Assembly: GCF_016107305.1 (NCBI RefSeq)
Contig: NZ_RCVR01000046.1
Location: 1 to 33,540, forward strand
Direction of reading: 5' to 3'
Length of the DNA: 33,540 bases
Origin: Roseomonas sp. KE2513
GTDB lineage: Bacteria > Pseudomonadota > Alphaproteobacteria > Acetobacterales > Acetobacteraceae
The stretch's first letter is position 1; every line of letters begins with the position of its first letter. The notes under the pieces are model-generated. The model was not told the origin of the DNA, did not search any database, and saw only the letters and a program-made list of their open reading frames with translations. The position numbers and the translations under genes are program-made. Positions 1-7,833 of the stretch are shown here, one piece after another.

Positions 1-161
1 GTCGCTCCGACATCAGCGGGGTCACCGCGCGTGCTTGATCGCCCTTGATCCCACTGTCGATCACTCAGCCTTGTTGCCCCGAGGTCGGCAAGTTGACGGT
101 GGCGGATCAGCTGCTCCGCCCCAGCCGGCGGTCCCCAACGTGACAACGCCTCCAAGTTCCA
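1..161. other. left edge, no confident gene
   Basis: No reading frame here gives a recognisable protein. On the minus strand a GTG at 62-64 with an AAGG-like sequence just upstream could open a frame that runs off the left edge (about 21 codons visible, beginning V-I-D-S-G-I-K). It is too short to judge. Confidence 0.2.
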
Positions 162-947
162 TCAACGCGCGCGGAGCTTCTCAGCAGCCTGTGCCACCAT
201 TCCTTCCCGCTCAGCCCGGCGAGCACGGGAGTCCGACAGTATCGCTTGCACGATCTCGGCTGGCGATGTCGAGGGTGTACCACCCGGGAAGGGCGGGTGC
301 GGATCATACTCGATCGCCAGTTGTATTTTCCGGGCCACCGTCTCCCCTTCTAAATCCGCCACGACCTGCAAAGCCACGTCGATGCCGGACGTGACGCCGC
401 CCGAGGTATAGTAGCGGCCATCGACCGTCACCCGCTCGTCCGACGGCGTCACACCGAATTGGGCAAGAAGGTCCCTGGCCTGCCAATGGCCCCCGGCACG
501 TCGACCGTCCAGAAGGCCAGCCGCAGCCAGCAGCAACGACCCAGTGCAGATGCCGAAGACATGCTCGGCCGAGGCAGCGTGCCGTTGTACAAACGCGATC
601 CACGCGGGGTCGAGCATCGCGAAATCTACTCCAGTCCCACCTGGAACAACGAGGAGATCGGCCAGGGCCGCCGTCTCGCGTGTAGCATCGGGAACGATGC
701 GAAGGCCACGATCGGTCCGAACCGGCTCCATCGTGGCTCCCACCAGGGAGACGTTCCAACCTGGTACGCGTGCCAGCACCTCGAAGGGACCCGTTACGTC
801 AAGCTGCACCATGCGCGGGACCAGTACGATGTTCACTTGACGGAGCTTTTTCCCGGCAGCTTGGCCGTCCGCAGGACCGCTAGCTGATGCAGGCTGTACC
901 ACCTCAGTGAGAGCCGACAGCGCGATAGCGCCCCTACGTCCGATCAT
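162..947 (-). CDS. DJ-1/PfpI family protein, isonitrile hydratase-like, putatively exported
   Basis: A 261-residue class I glutamine amidotransferase-like protein of the DJ-1/PfpI superfamily. Residues about 39-215 hold the domain: the N-terminal strand with the VQLDVTGPFEVL segment (about 47-58), the VVPGG loop near 100-104 and the nucleophile elbow GICTGSLLL with Cys134, followed by LLDGRRAGGHW, typical of the isonitrile hydratase (InhA) and GlxA branch. The N-terminus has an arginine pair and a hydrophobic, alanine-rich stretch ending near ASA (about residues 3-23), which may be a Tat-like export signal, although it is short. The gene diverges from a GlxA-type regulator, the usual pairing for this family, so that regulator probably controls it. 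The substrate is unknown; cyclohexyl-isocyanide hydratase would be the automatic label. Confidence 0.85.
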   Translation of the reverse strand: MIGRRGAIALSALTEVVQPASASGPADGQAAGKKLRQVNIVLVPRMVQLDVTGPFEVLARVPGWNVSLVGATMEPVRTDRGLRIVPDATRETAALADLLVVPGGTGVDFAMLDPAWIAFVQRHAASAEHVFGICTGSLLLAAAGLLDGRRAGGHWQARDLLAQFGVTPSDERVTVDGRYYTSGGVTSGIDVALQVVADLEGETVARKIQLAIEYDPHPPFPGGTPSTSPAEIVQAILSDSRARRAEREGMVAQAAEKLRAR

Positions 948-1018
948 AAGTATGCTCCATTGTCGCGATGACCCCTTTCAGGAGCCGTGCGCCGGAGAGG
1001 AGCTGGTTGAGGGTGCCC

Positions 1019-1987
1019 ATGTCGATGACAGAGATAGAGCAAATCCTGCCACCATCCGTCGTCGCCATCCTGGCCTTCGACGGCGTACAGCCGATCGACT
1101 TCTCAGGTCCGGCGCAGGCCTTCGTCACGGCGAATGAGGAGGGAGCCAACCCATCCTATGCTGTCCAAGTGGTCGGTCCTTCCCCAGGGAAAGTAATGAC
1201 CGCAGCCGGGTTCGAGATCGTCATGAACGCTTTTCCGTCCGGCTTGATCAGCACCCTTGTCATTCCAGGTGGACCAGGCGTCTACGCGCTCCGGCAGGAC
1301 GCAGGCTGGATGACCTTCCTTGCAACGGTCGCCAAGCGGGCGAGCCGGGTCTGCTCTGTTTGCACGGGGGCCTTTCTTGCAGCCGCTGCTGGTCTGCTCG
1401 ATGGCCGGCGGGCAGTGACCCACTGGCGCTCCTGCGCCCGCCTCGCCGCCGATTACCCCGCCGTCATGGTCGATGGCCGCCCACTTTTCATTGAGGACGG
1501 TCCGGTCTGGACCACGGCGGGCGTCACGGCCGGGATCGACCTCACCTTAGCCTTGATCGAGCGCGACCACGGTGCGGCTCTGGCGGCACGGGTGGCGCGT
1601 AGGCTCGTTGTGCCGATGCGCCGCGCCGGCGGACAGAAGCAGTTCAGCAACGTGCTCGCCCTGCAGAACAAGGGCTCAGCGCCCTTCGACGCCCTTCTCC
1701 AGGCCATCGCTGCCGAGCCATCGCGCCGCTGGTCGGTGCAGGAGATGGCGGCCGTCGCAGGTCAAAGCCCACGCAACTTCCACCGCCGCTTCGTGGCCGC
1801 CACTGGAACTACCCCAGCCAGGGCGGTCGAGAGCGTGCGAGCCGAGCTTGCTGAGACGCTGCTACGCTCCCAGGGCCTTCGCGTTAAGGACGCTGCATCG
1901 ATCAGCGGCTTCGGGAGCGGAGTTCGGATGCGACGCGCGAGAGTGCGGCAGGGTCGTGCCCCCGTTGATGGTGTAGGAGGCGGCTGA
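1019..1987 (+). CDS. GlxA-family transcriptional regulator (DJ-1/PfpI domain plus AraC HTH)
   Basis: A 322-residue regulator with an N-terminal DJ-1/PfpI-like sensory domain (about residues 12-190) and a C-terminal AraC-type helix-turn-helix region (about 220-310). The ATG at 1019 is chosen because TTGAGGG lies six bases upstream; an ATG at 968 would add 17 residues without a clear ribosome site. The sensor keeps a cysteine elbow (CSVCTGAFLAAAAGLL). The first HTH (WSVQEMAAVAGQSPRNFHRR) is normal. The second ends weakly: GFGSGVRMRRA is followed by RVRQGRAPVDGVGGG instead of the usual F-x-R-x-x-G-x-x-P-x-x-Y-R. The stop codon coincides with what looks like the end of an IS3-type remnant, so the last residues may have been replaced. 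It shares a 71-bp promoter region with the divergent DJ-1/PfpI gene, its likely target. Confidence 0.8.
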   Translation: MSMTEIEQILPPSVVAILAFDGVQPIDFSGPAQAFVTANEEGANPSYAVQVVGPSPGKVMTAAGFEIVMNAFPSGLISTLVIPGGPGVYALRQDAGWMTFLATVAKRASRVCSVCTGAFLAAAAGLLDGRRAVTHWRSCARLAADYPAVMVDGRPLFIEDGPVWTTAGVTAGIDLTLALIERDHGAALAARVARRLVVPMRRAGGQKQFSNVLALQNKGSAPFDALLQAIAAEPSRRWSVQEMAAVAGQSPRNFHRRFVAATGTTPARAVESVRAELAETLLRSQGLRVKDAASISGFGSGVRMRRARVRQGRAPVDGVGGG

Positions 1988-2083
1988 CCTTCACCCGTTT
2001 GAGTGGACAAGGGTTACGGCCTACGCGGCCGCGGCGAGTTGTTCCATTTCAGTCGGGGCTTTGTAGCCGATTGCTGAGAGCCC
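1985..2083 (-). mobile_element. IS3-family remnant, terminal end plus transposase C-terminal tail
   Basis: Read on the minus strand, 2083-2021 encodes GLSAIGYKAPTEMEQLAAAA and a stop. This resembles the C-terminal tail of IS3-type (rve domain) transposases, where a S-A-L/I-G-Y-x-x-P-x-E motif follows the catalytic glutamate. Between the stop and 1985 lies TGACCTTCACCC, which looks like an IS3-type terminal repeat. Nothing further upstream in this frame belongs to the transposase. The assignment rests on a short match. Confidence 0.45.
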
Positions 2084-2411
2084 GCTTCATAACGGCTGGG
2101 TTGGGGTGAGCGGCGGGGTTCTGCGCGTTCGGAGGGTGTCTGTGTCGGCTCCCGGTTGGCATCGGCCCAGTCGCCCTGCGGCCGAAGACCGGCTGGATCC
2201 GCAGGTTCTCCGCCCGATACTGGATGAAGACAAATCCGCGGGACAGGGGCTCGGCCAGGGGCGGATCGATGACGATCCGGGCCTGGAGCTGCGGTGCTGT
2301 CAGCGGGACGACGCCCGCCGGGCCGAGAACATCGCCCGCGGTCTGGGCCAGGGTCGGCCCAGTCAGACCGAGAGTACCCCACAGCAGGCCATGCATAAGC
2401 ACGCTTCTCAT
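2049..2411 (-). pseudogene. secreted DUF6130-like protein, C-terminally broken
   Basis: The first about 75 residues look like a real exported protein: a signal peptide (MRSVLMHGLLWGTLGLTGP, with a cut likely after TLAQ), then a body with IDPPLAEPLSRGFVFIQYR and ENLRIQPVFG, which I recognise from memory as the start of DUF6130-type periplasmic proteins. After VFG the frame turns into low-complexity sequence. A neighbouring frame shows DWADAN, which recalls a later part of the family, so a deletion and frameshift are likely. The 3' end runs into the IS3-type tail. The start ATG overlaps the stop of the small ORF upstream (ATGA), suggesting an old operon. Confidence 0.5.
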
Positions 2412-2584
2412 CGATAAGCCTCTCGATAGTTCTGGCCTTTTTCCGTCGAGACCAGCGAAACCAGGCCGGCCAAGGGAGAGGGCTCGCGGGAGGTGGCCTC
2501 GATGGTGCAGGGCGCTGCCAGGACGGCGAGAACCAGGAGATCCAGCGAAACGATCCGGATTGACATCTTCTTCAGGAGGACCAT
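2408..2584 (-). CDS. 58-residue putative exported small protein
   Basis: A short frame from ATG at 2584 to TGA at 2408-2410. AGGGG lies about eight bases before the start. The protein opens with two lysines and a long hydrophobic stretch (SIRIVSLDLLVLAVLAAPCT), then a short polar tail ending in NYREAYR; it could be a signal peptide, lipoprotein-like or a single membrane anchor. The stop overlaps the start of the downstream DUF6130-like gene by ATGA, and the start is 13 bases after the ohr stop, so the three look like one former operon. I do not recognise the family. Confidence 0.4.
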   Translation of the reverse strand: MVLLKKMSIRIVSLDLLVLAVLAAPCTIEATSREPSPLAGLVSLVSTEKGQNYREAYR

Positions 2585-2597
2585 GAGCGATGCCCCT

Positions 2598-3012
2598 TCA
2601 GGCGGGCTGGGAGGCCATGGTGGAGACGAGGGTCAGTTGCACCTCGATGTTGCCGCGCGTGGCCCTGGAGTAGGGGCAGGTCGCATGCGCCTCCTCCACC
2701 AGCTCCTGCGCGAGGGTAGGATCGAGGCCGGGAAGGGAGACGGCGAGGCGGCCGCGCAGGTGGAAGCCATCCTCTGCCTTGCCGAGGTCCACCTCCGCAT
2801 CCATGGCCGTGCCCGCCGGGAGCGCCAGCCTGCGGCGGCCCGTAGCCAACCCCAGCCGCCGATGAAGCAAGCGGACCACCCCGCAGCGAAGAGCTGCTCA
2901 GGGTTTGTCCCCGGGTGCGCGCTGCCCGGGGGCGAGAGCCGCAGGTCCAGCCGGGGGTCGTGATACGCTGGCGTACGGTCCCGTTCGGCCCGCGCCGGTC
3001 ACCGAGTACCGG
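2598..3012 (-). pseudogene. ohr: organic hydroperoxide resistance protein Ohr (OsmC family), frameshifted
   Basis: Ohr reduces organic hydroperoxides with two redox cysteines. Both are visible but in different frames. Upstream, 2955-2858 reads [13 protein letters not shown] and [16 protein letters not shown] (peroxidatic Cys). Around 2855-2858 one base appears to be missing from a GC-rich run, and the frame continues as [39 protein letters not shown] and [11 protein letters not shown] (resolving Cys) to the stop at 2598. A further shift is likely near 2960, because an Ohr-like N-terminal piece ([10 protein letters not shown]) is in yet another frame. No intact start is present. Sequencing error could explain one shift, hardly two next to a decayed kinase. 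Confidence 0.7.
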
Positions 3013-3330
3013 TCAGGGCAGCACGAGCTCGGCGGCCAGCCCGCCGCCATCGGTCCGGTTGTAGAGGCGCACCGCCCCGCCGATGCTGCCCGCCAGCTGC
3101 CCGCCAGCTGCCCGGCGATGGCAAGACCCAACCCGGTCCCGCCCGTGTCGCGGCTGCGAGACTCCTCCAGCCGAACGAAGGGCTGCATCACGGCGTCGAG
3201 CATGTCCTCTGGAATGCCGACTTTAGGGCATTGTCGAGGAAGTTGGAGAGGATGCGCCGCAGCGCGTGCGGCTTGGTGGAGACCACGCCTTCCACCAGCG
3301 CCGCGATGGCAACGCCTTTGCCGGTATCGT
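3013..3330 (-). pseudogene. sensor histidine kinase remnant, HATPase domain
   Basis: Three frames together spell the end of a two-component kinase. The N box is seen as HALRRILSNFLDNALK (about 3285-3240), then VGIPEDMLDAVMQPFVRLEE and GTGLGLAIAGQLA (the G2 box) in a second frame, then GGAVRLYN and GGGLAAELVLP with a stop at 3013 in a third. The usual 25-30 residues between the N box and the GIPE segment, including the D-x-G-x-G aspartate, are missing, so ATP binding would be lost. There is no dimerisation domain or phospho-accepting histidine. It lies directly downstream of the livF stop. Confidence 0.65.
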
Positions 3331-4047
3331 TCAGACACCAAGATATAAGACTCGCACTGCCTCGCTCTCCGTCAGTTCCGCCATGCTGCCATTGAAGGCG
3401 ACCTCACCATGCACCAGAACGTAGCCACGATCGGCAATCCGCGCTGCTTGCTGAAAATTCTGCTCCGCCATCAAAACTGTCAGGCCCCGCTCCGCCTTCA
3501 GCTGCGCCAGGATGTCGATGACCTGGGCAACGAGAATGGGTGCGAGGCCAACGGAAGGCTCGTCTACGAGCAGCACGCGGGGACACGCCATTAAGGCGCG
3601 GGCGATCGCGACCATCTGCTGCTGACCACCCGAGAGGCTTCCCGCCACCTGGCGCCGCTTCTCCCGCAGCACCGGGAAGGTCTCCCAGGCCTTCTCCAGC
3701 TCCTCATACATGGTGGCACGGGCTTCACTCCGGAAGGCACCGAGGACAAGGTTCTCCTCGACGGAGAGACGCGGGAAAAGGCGGCGCCCCTCCGGCACGA
3801 GGGAGATCCCGGCGGCCACCACATCCTGCGGCGGGACGTCGCCCAGCTCGAGTTTCCCGTCGAGGAGGATCTGTCCGCCGGAAGGGCGCAACAGCCCCGC
3901 CAAGCACTTCATCAGTGTGGACTTGCCGTTGCCGTTCGTGCCGAGCAGGGCCACCGTCTCACCGTGCCGGACGTTCAGCGACACGCCGTGGAGCACACGG
4001 ACAGCGCCGTAACCGGCGTGCAGGTCCGTAACGGAGAGGTCAGGCAC
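3331..4047 (-). CDS. livF: branched-chain amino acid-type ABC transporter ATPase LivF
   Basis: One of two ATPases of a Liv-type (HAAT) importer at the inner face of the membrane. It has a Walker A GTNGNGKST (residues about 36-44), Q-loop region, ABC signature LSGGQQQMV (about 138-146) and Walker B VLLVDEPSVGL (about 158-168). I prefer the GTG at 4045-4047: GAGGG lies nine bases upstream, the overlap with livG is then eight bases, and the protein starts right at the family N-terminus. An ATG at 4080 would add eleven residues inside livG. It is the last gene of the ten-gene operon. The substrate is not fixed by sequence; the flanking catabolic genes suggest an organic acid or aromatic/amide compound rather than leucine. 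Confidence 0.9.
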   Translation of the reverse strand: MPDLSVTDLHAGYGAVRVLHGVSLNVRHGETVALLGTNGNGKSTLMKCLAGLLRPSGGQILLDGKLELGDVPPQDVVAAGISLVPEGRRLFPRLSVEENLVLGAFRSEARATMYEELEKAWETFPVLREKRRQVAGSLSGGQQQMVAIARALMACPRVLLVDEPSVGLAPILVAQVIDILAQLKAERGLTVLMAEQNFQQAARIADRGYVLVHGEVAFNGSMAELTESEAVRVLYLGV

Positions 4048-4747
4048 CGAGATAGGCCCTCCGAACGCCGGGGTCGGCAACTACGGCGTCGGGTGGCCCC
4101 TCGGCGATGATGCGGCCTGCCTCGATGCAGACGACGCGCCCGCTGAAGCGCATGATGGCACGCATCATGTGCTCGATCATTACCACCGCGATGCCGCGGG
4201 CGTTGAGGCGCAAGAGAAGCTCCAGCACCTCGTCTATTTCGGAACCGGAGAGTCCGGCCATAGCCTCGTCCGAGATGAGGAGCCGCGGGTTGCCGGCCAC
4301 GGCTCGAGCGAGCTCGAGCTTACGAAGTTCCACCTGAGATAGATCGCCGGCCCGCGCGGCGGCGCGCGGGAAGAGGCCGAAATCCTCGAGGAGTGCAGCC
4401 GCACGCCCGGGGGGGTCCGCCTCGCCGCCCTGCTCAAGCGGCACGCGCAGGTTGTCGAGCACGCTCATGCTCCCGAAAGGGAGCGGAATTTGGAAGGAGC
4501 GCGCGATTCCGATGCGCGCGCGCCGCCAGGCTGGAAGGGCGCCGATGTCCCGCCCCTCGAAGCGGACGCCCCCGGCATCCGGTCTGATCCGACCGGCAAT
4601 AACGTTCATCAGCGTCGTCTTGCCCGAACCGTTCGGCCCGATGATGCCGAGCCGCTCCCCCGCGCCGACGGAAATGCTGACCTCCGACAGGGCGGTGAAG
4701 CCGCCGAAGCGCTTCACGACGCCCGTCACCTCCAGCACCGCGGTCAT
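4040..4747 (-). CDS. livG: branched-chain amino acid-type ABC transporter ATPase LivG
   Basis: The second ATPase, 235 residues from the ATG at 4747, which overlaps the livM stop as ATGA (an ATG at 4759 is also in frame). Walker A is GPNGSGKTT (about 37-45). The position of the ABC signature reads LSQVELRKLELARA instead of LSGGQ, and the Walker B region reads LLISDEAMAGL with DEA in place of DEP. LivG proteins often deviate here, and similar signatures with the ELARA tail occur in the family, so activity is not excluded; the pair would rely on the canonical signature of LivF. The next gene, livF, starts before this one ends, which indicates translational coupling. Confidence 0.9.
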   Translation of the reverse strand: MTAVLEVTGVVKRFGGFTALSEVSISVGAGERLGIIGPNGSGKTTLMNVIAGRIRPDAGGVRFEGRDIGALPAWRRARIGIARSFQIPLPFGSMSVLDNLRVPLEQGGEADPPGRAAALLEDFGLFPRAAARAGDLSQVELRKLELARAVAGNPRLLISDEAMAGLSGSEIDEVLELLLRLNARGIAVVMIEHMMRAIMRFSGRVVCIEAGRIIAEGPPDAVVADPGVRRAYLGA

Positions 4748-5670
4748 CGGCCCAGCCACCCCAGAATGCCGCGCGGGGCAGCCACGACGAAGCCGATCAG
4801 CAACAGGCCGGTGATGAGCACGTTTACCTCGCTGCTGATGGTCACCGTGACCGCCTGCTGCGCGGTACCGAGAAGGACGGCGCCGATCACCGGACCGATC
4901 CAGTGCCCGGTGCCGCCAATCATCGGCATGGCCATGGCCGAGACCGCGTAGTTGAGGCCGAATGCTGCTGTGTGGTCAACAAAGGAGAGGTAGAGAGGCA
5001 GCGGCGCCCCCGCCGCGCCCATCATGGCGCCTGACAGCGTTGCGGCCTGCACCTTGCGCCGCAGCGTCGGCACGCCGCAAGCCTCCGCCGCGTCCTCGCT
5101 GTCCCGGATGGCTGAGAGGGCGCGTCCAAAGGCCGACACGCCGACCCAGCGCGCGATGCCGACGGCCACCACCGCCATCCCGGCCATCAGCACGACGAGC
5201 ATGCGGTTGTATGTGCCGAAGAACGGATCCTCATGCGGGCGGTCGAGCGTGATGCCGCGGGCGCCGCCGACATAATCCCAGTTCAGCACCACCGTCTCGA
5301 GGATGATGGTGATCGCGAGAGTGGCGATGGCGAAGTAGATGCCACGGAGCCGAAGTGTTAGTAGCCCGAGCGCCGAGCCGAGCACCGCTCCGGCCGCCGT
5401 CCCGGCGAGGACGAGGAGCGGGAGCGGCAGGTCCGCCAGCTTCTGCAGCGCGACTGCCGCGTAGGCGCCGGTGGCCACGAAGGCGCCGGTGCCGAAATTC
5501 ACGTAGCCGCCGTAGCCGCCGAGAATGTTCCAGGCCGTCGCCAGCACGACGAACTGTAGTACGACGAAGGCGGCGAAGAAAAGGTAATCATTCGCCAGCC
5601 ATCGCGCCGCGAGCGCCGCAAGAAGCAACACGACGAGGCCCCCGGCCGCGAAACGCACCCAGCTCCTCAT
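4744..5670 (-). CDS. livM: branched-chain amino acid-type ABC transporter permease LivM
   Basis: A 308-residue inner-membrane permease. The ATG at 5670 overlaps the livH stop (ATGA); an in-frame ATG at 5742 lies deep within livH and is unlikely. After a short MRSWVRF start come repeated hydrophobic helices, including the family segment WNILGGYGGYVNFGTGAF (about 45-62). The cytoplasmic EAA-like loop that touches the ATPases is seen as GRALSAIRDSEDAAEACGV near residue 190. The protein ends in the usual basic PRGILGWLGR. It works as a heterodimer with LivH. Confidence 0.92.
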   Translation of the reverse strand: MRSWVRFAAGGLVVLLLAALAARWLANDYLFFAAFVVLQFVVLATAWNILGGYGGYVNFGTGAFVATGAYAAVALQKLADLPLPLLVLAGTAAGAVLGSALGLLTLRLRGIYFAIATLAITIILETVVLNWDYVGGARGITLDRPHEDPFFGTYNRMLVVLMAGMAVVAVGIARWVGVSAFGRALSAIRDSEDAAEACGVPTLRRKVQAATLSGAMMGAAGAPLPLYLSFVDHTAAFGLNYAVSAMAMPMIGGTGHWIGPVIGAVLLGTAQQAVTVTISSEVNVLITGLLLIGFVVAAPRGILGWLGR

Positions 5671-6539
5671 CGCCCGAACAGCCCCTGCGGGCGCAATCCA
5701 AGCACGGCGAGCAGGAGGCCGAAGGCGACCGCCGGCGTCCAAGAGGCAACGGGGCTCGAAAGCATCACGCTCTCGATCACGCCGAGGAGCAGGGCGGCCA
5801 GAACCGTGCCGCCGACGCTGCCGAGCCCGGCTAGCACGACGATGGCGAAGACCTTACCGATGTAGATCCGCGCCAGCCCCGGCTCCACCGGCCCGACCAC
5901 GACGAGGAGCGCGCCGGAGAGCGCGACGGAGGCGGTGGCGATGCCGAAGCCGATCCGCTTCACCCGTACCGGATCGGCGCCGAGGAGCGAGAGCGCGGTC
6001 GCGTCCTGGGCCACTGCCTGCACGGCGCGCCCGACATATGTGCGGGACAGCCACAGCGCCATGGCGCCCGCGATGGCAAGCGCCACACCCGAGGCGACAA
6101 GCATCCGCCAGGGTAGGCGGAACTCCCCGAGGACGAGGGCGCGGCCGATATAGGGCGCACGCACCCCGCGCTGGTCGATCCCGAAGAGGAGGATCAATAT
6201 CACCTCCGCGACGAAGGCAACGCCGAAGAAGAAGGCGAGGCCGCGCAGCCCTGCATCCGTCCCACGCCGCTCGAAGGTTGTGTGATAGAAGCTGTAAACT
6301 GCCACTCCCAGCGCGTAGAAGGGCAGCGCCAGGATCAGCCCGGACAGCACGGGATCCAGACCGAACCATCCCTGCATCAGGACCGCCCCGTAGGCGCCGA
6401 GGAGCGCGAAGGCCGGGTGGGCGATATGGGGCACGTCCAGCAGCCCGAAGGCGATCGCCAGCCCGAGGCTGAGGGCGCCGTAGAACCCGCCCAGCAGCAG
6501 CCCGGCGACAAGGGCGTCGATGAGCAGCTCGAGGTCCAT
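5667..6539 (-). CDS. livH: branched-chain amino acid-type ABC transporter permease LivH
   Basis: A 290-residue permease with about eight membrane segments. The opening (LLIDALVAGLLLGGFYGALS) and the closing LRPQGLFGR are the family hallmarks, and the EAA-like loop reads GRAVQAVAQDATALSLLGAD near residues 170-190. The start ATG at 6539 is seven bases after the stop of the binding-protein gene. Together with LivM it forms the pore. Overlap with livM indicates coupled translation. Confidence 0.92.
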   Translation of the reverse strand: MDLELLIDALVAGLLLGGFYGALSLGLAIAFGLLDVPHIAHPAFALLGAYGAVLMQGWFGLDPVLSGLILALPFYALGVAVYSFYHTTFERRGTDAGLRGLAFFFGVAFVAEVILILLFGIDQRGVRAPYIGRALVLGEFRLPWRMLVASGVALAIAGAMALWLSRTYVGRAVQAVAQDATALSLLGADPVRVKRIGFGIATASVALSGALLVVVGPVEPGLARIYIGKVFAIVVLAGLGSVGGTVLAALLLGVIESVMLSSPVASWTPAVAFGLLLAVLGLRPQGLFGR

Positions 6540-6545
6540 CCTACG

Positions 6546-7811
6546 TTACCGCCGCGCGCGCTCGAACGGCATGCGCAGTTCGCCCGAGACGAGCTCGGGC
6601 GGCTCGACGATGACCTGCCGCCCCGCCTGGCGGTACTGCTCGACGTCGGTTCCGCGCACGCCTTGGAACTGCACCTGCACCATGCGCGGGTCGCGCCACT
6701 CCCCGGTCGGACCGAAGGCGATCTTGCCGACTACCGTCTCGAACTCGGCCGACTTCATGTGCCGGCTCAGCGCCTCGTCCTCGAGCGATCCTACAGCCTT
6801 GACCGCCGCCTCCAACACTTGGCCCATCGCGTAATTGAAGGGCGCGAGATAGAAGCCGAGCACGTCGACGCCCCCTGCCTTGGCTGCCACCGCGTAGCGG
6901 TCGATGAACTCGCGGATGCCCGGGAACTCCATCGTCCGCTCCGGCACGTAGGTCTGGAAATTGACAAGGCCGTTCACCGCGTCGCCGAGGCTCTCCAGCA
7001 ACGGGGCGAACTGCAGCCCGACCATGCCGCCGCCGAAGAGCTGGACGGAGCTGCCGACGCCGATCTCAGCCACTGAGCGCACGATGCCGGCCGTCTCGTT
7101 CGGGAAGGAGCCGACATAGACCGCCTCCGGCCGCGCGGAGCGGACGGCGCGGAGAACGGAGCTGAATTCGGTCGTGTTGAAGGGGTAGCGCTGGTCGTAG
7201 ACCACCTCCATTCCCAGCGACCGCGCCGTCTCCCGCGCGCCGGCGCCGAGGGTCACAGTGCCCTCCGCGTCCGCCACCATGATCGCCAGGCGCTTCAGGC
7301 CGCGCCGGTGGGCGAGGCGGACGAAGGCGCCCGGCCAAGCGTCCGGCGTCGCGCCGAAGGGAGCGATGTTGAAGTAGCGGTCGTAGCGCATCTCCTCGTT
7401 CGCGCGGAATGAGAAGTTGCCGAAGAGAAGCTTCCCGCGCTGGCGGGCCATCGGCATGATCGGGGCCTGCACGGGCGTGCCGTAGGGTCCGACCAGCAGG
7501 TCCACCCGGTCCACGTCGAGGAGCTTGGCGTAGATGGCGGGCGAGGTCGCCGCGCTCGTCTGATCGTCGTAGAACACCAGTTCCACCGGTCGGCCGAGGA
7601 GGCCGCCGCGAGCGTTCACGTCATGCATCCAGAGTTGGCGCGCCAGCAGCGACGGGCGGCCGCCGGCCGCCAGCGTCCCCGTCTGGGCGATGGAGAAGCC
7701 GATCCGCACCGGCGAGCCGGCCGGCTGCGATCGCGCGACGAGAGGGGCGGCGAGTGTCGCGCCGAAGCTGGTCGCGAGCACGGCGCGACGCCCGAGAACA
7801 CCCTTATCCAT
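6546..7811 (-). CDS. ABC transporter substrate-binding protein (Peripla_BP_6 type)
   Basis: A 421-residue periplasmic binding protein. The N-terminus has a twin-arginine-like motif (GRRAVLATS) and a hydrophobic stretch ending in LVARSQP, so the cut is near residue 29-30. The mature part starts PVRIGFSIAQTGTLAAGG, as in amide, urea and aromatic-acid binding proteins of the HAAT class, followed by LLGRPVELVFYDDQTS and LVGPYGTP. GGGAGGG-like ribosome site (GGGAGGGACGGG) precedes the ATG at 7811. It is the specificity determinant of the livHMGF system downstream. The ligand cannot be read from sequence, but the gene sits between the catabolic enzymes and the permease genes, so it likely binds the pathway substrate. 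Confidence 0.9.
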   Translation of the reverse strand: MDKGVLGRRAVLATSFGATLAAPLVARSQPAGSPVRIGFSIAQTGTLAAGGRPSLLARQLWMHDVNARGGLLGRPVELVFYDDQTSAATSPAIYAKLLDVDRVDLLVGPYGTPVQAPIMPMARQRGKLLFGNFSFRANEEMRYDRYFNIAPFGATPDAWPGAFVRLAHRRGLKRLAIMVADAEGTVTLGAGARETARSLGMEVVYDQRYPFNTTEFSSVLRAVRSARPEAVYVGSFPNETAGIVRSVAEIGVGSSVQLFGGGMVGLQFAPLLESLGDAVNGLVNFQTYVPERTMEFPGIREFIDRYAVAAKAGGVDVLGFYLAPFNYAMGQVLEAAVKAVGSLEDEALSRHMKSAEFETVVGKIAFGPTGEWRDPRMVQVQFQGVRGTDVEQYRQAGRQVIVEPPELVSGELRMPFERARR

Positions 7812-7833
7812 CCCGTCCCTCCCGTTCTTCCTA

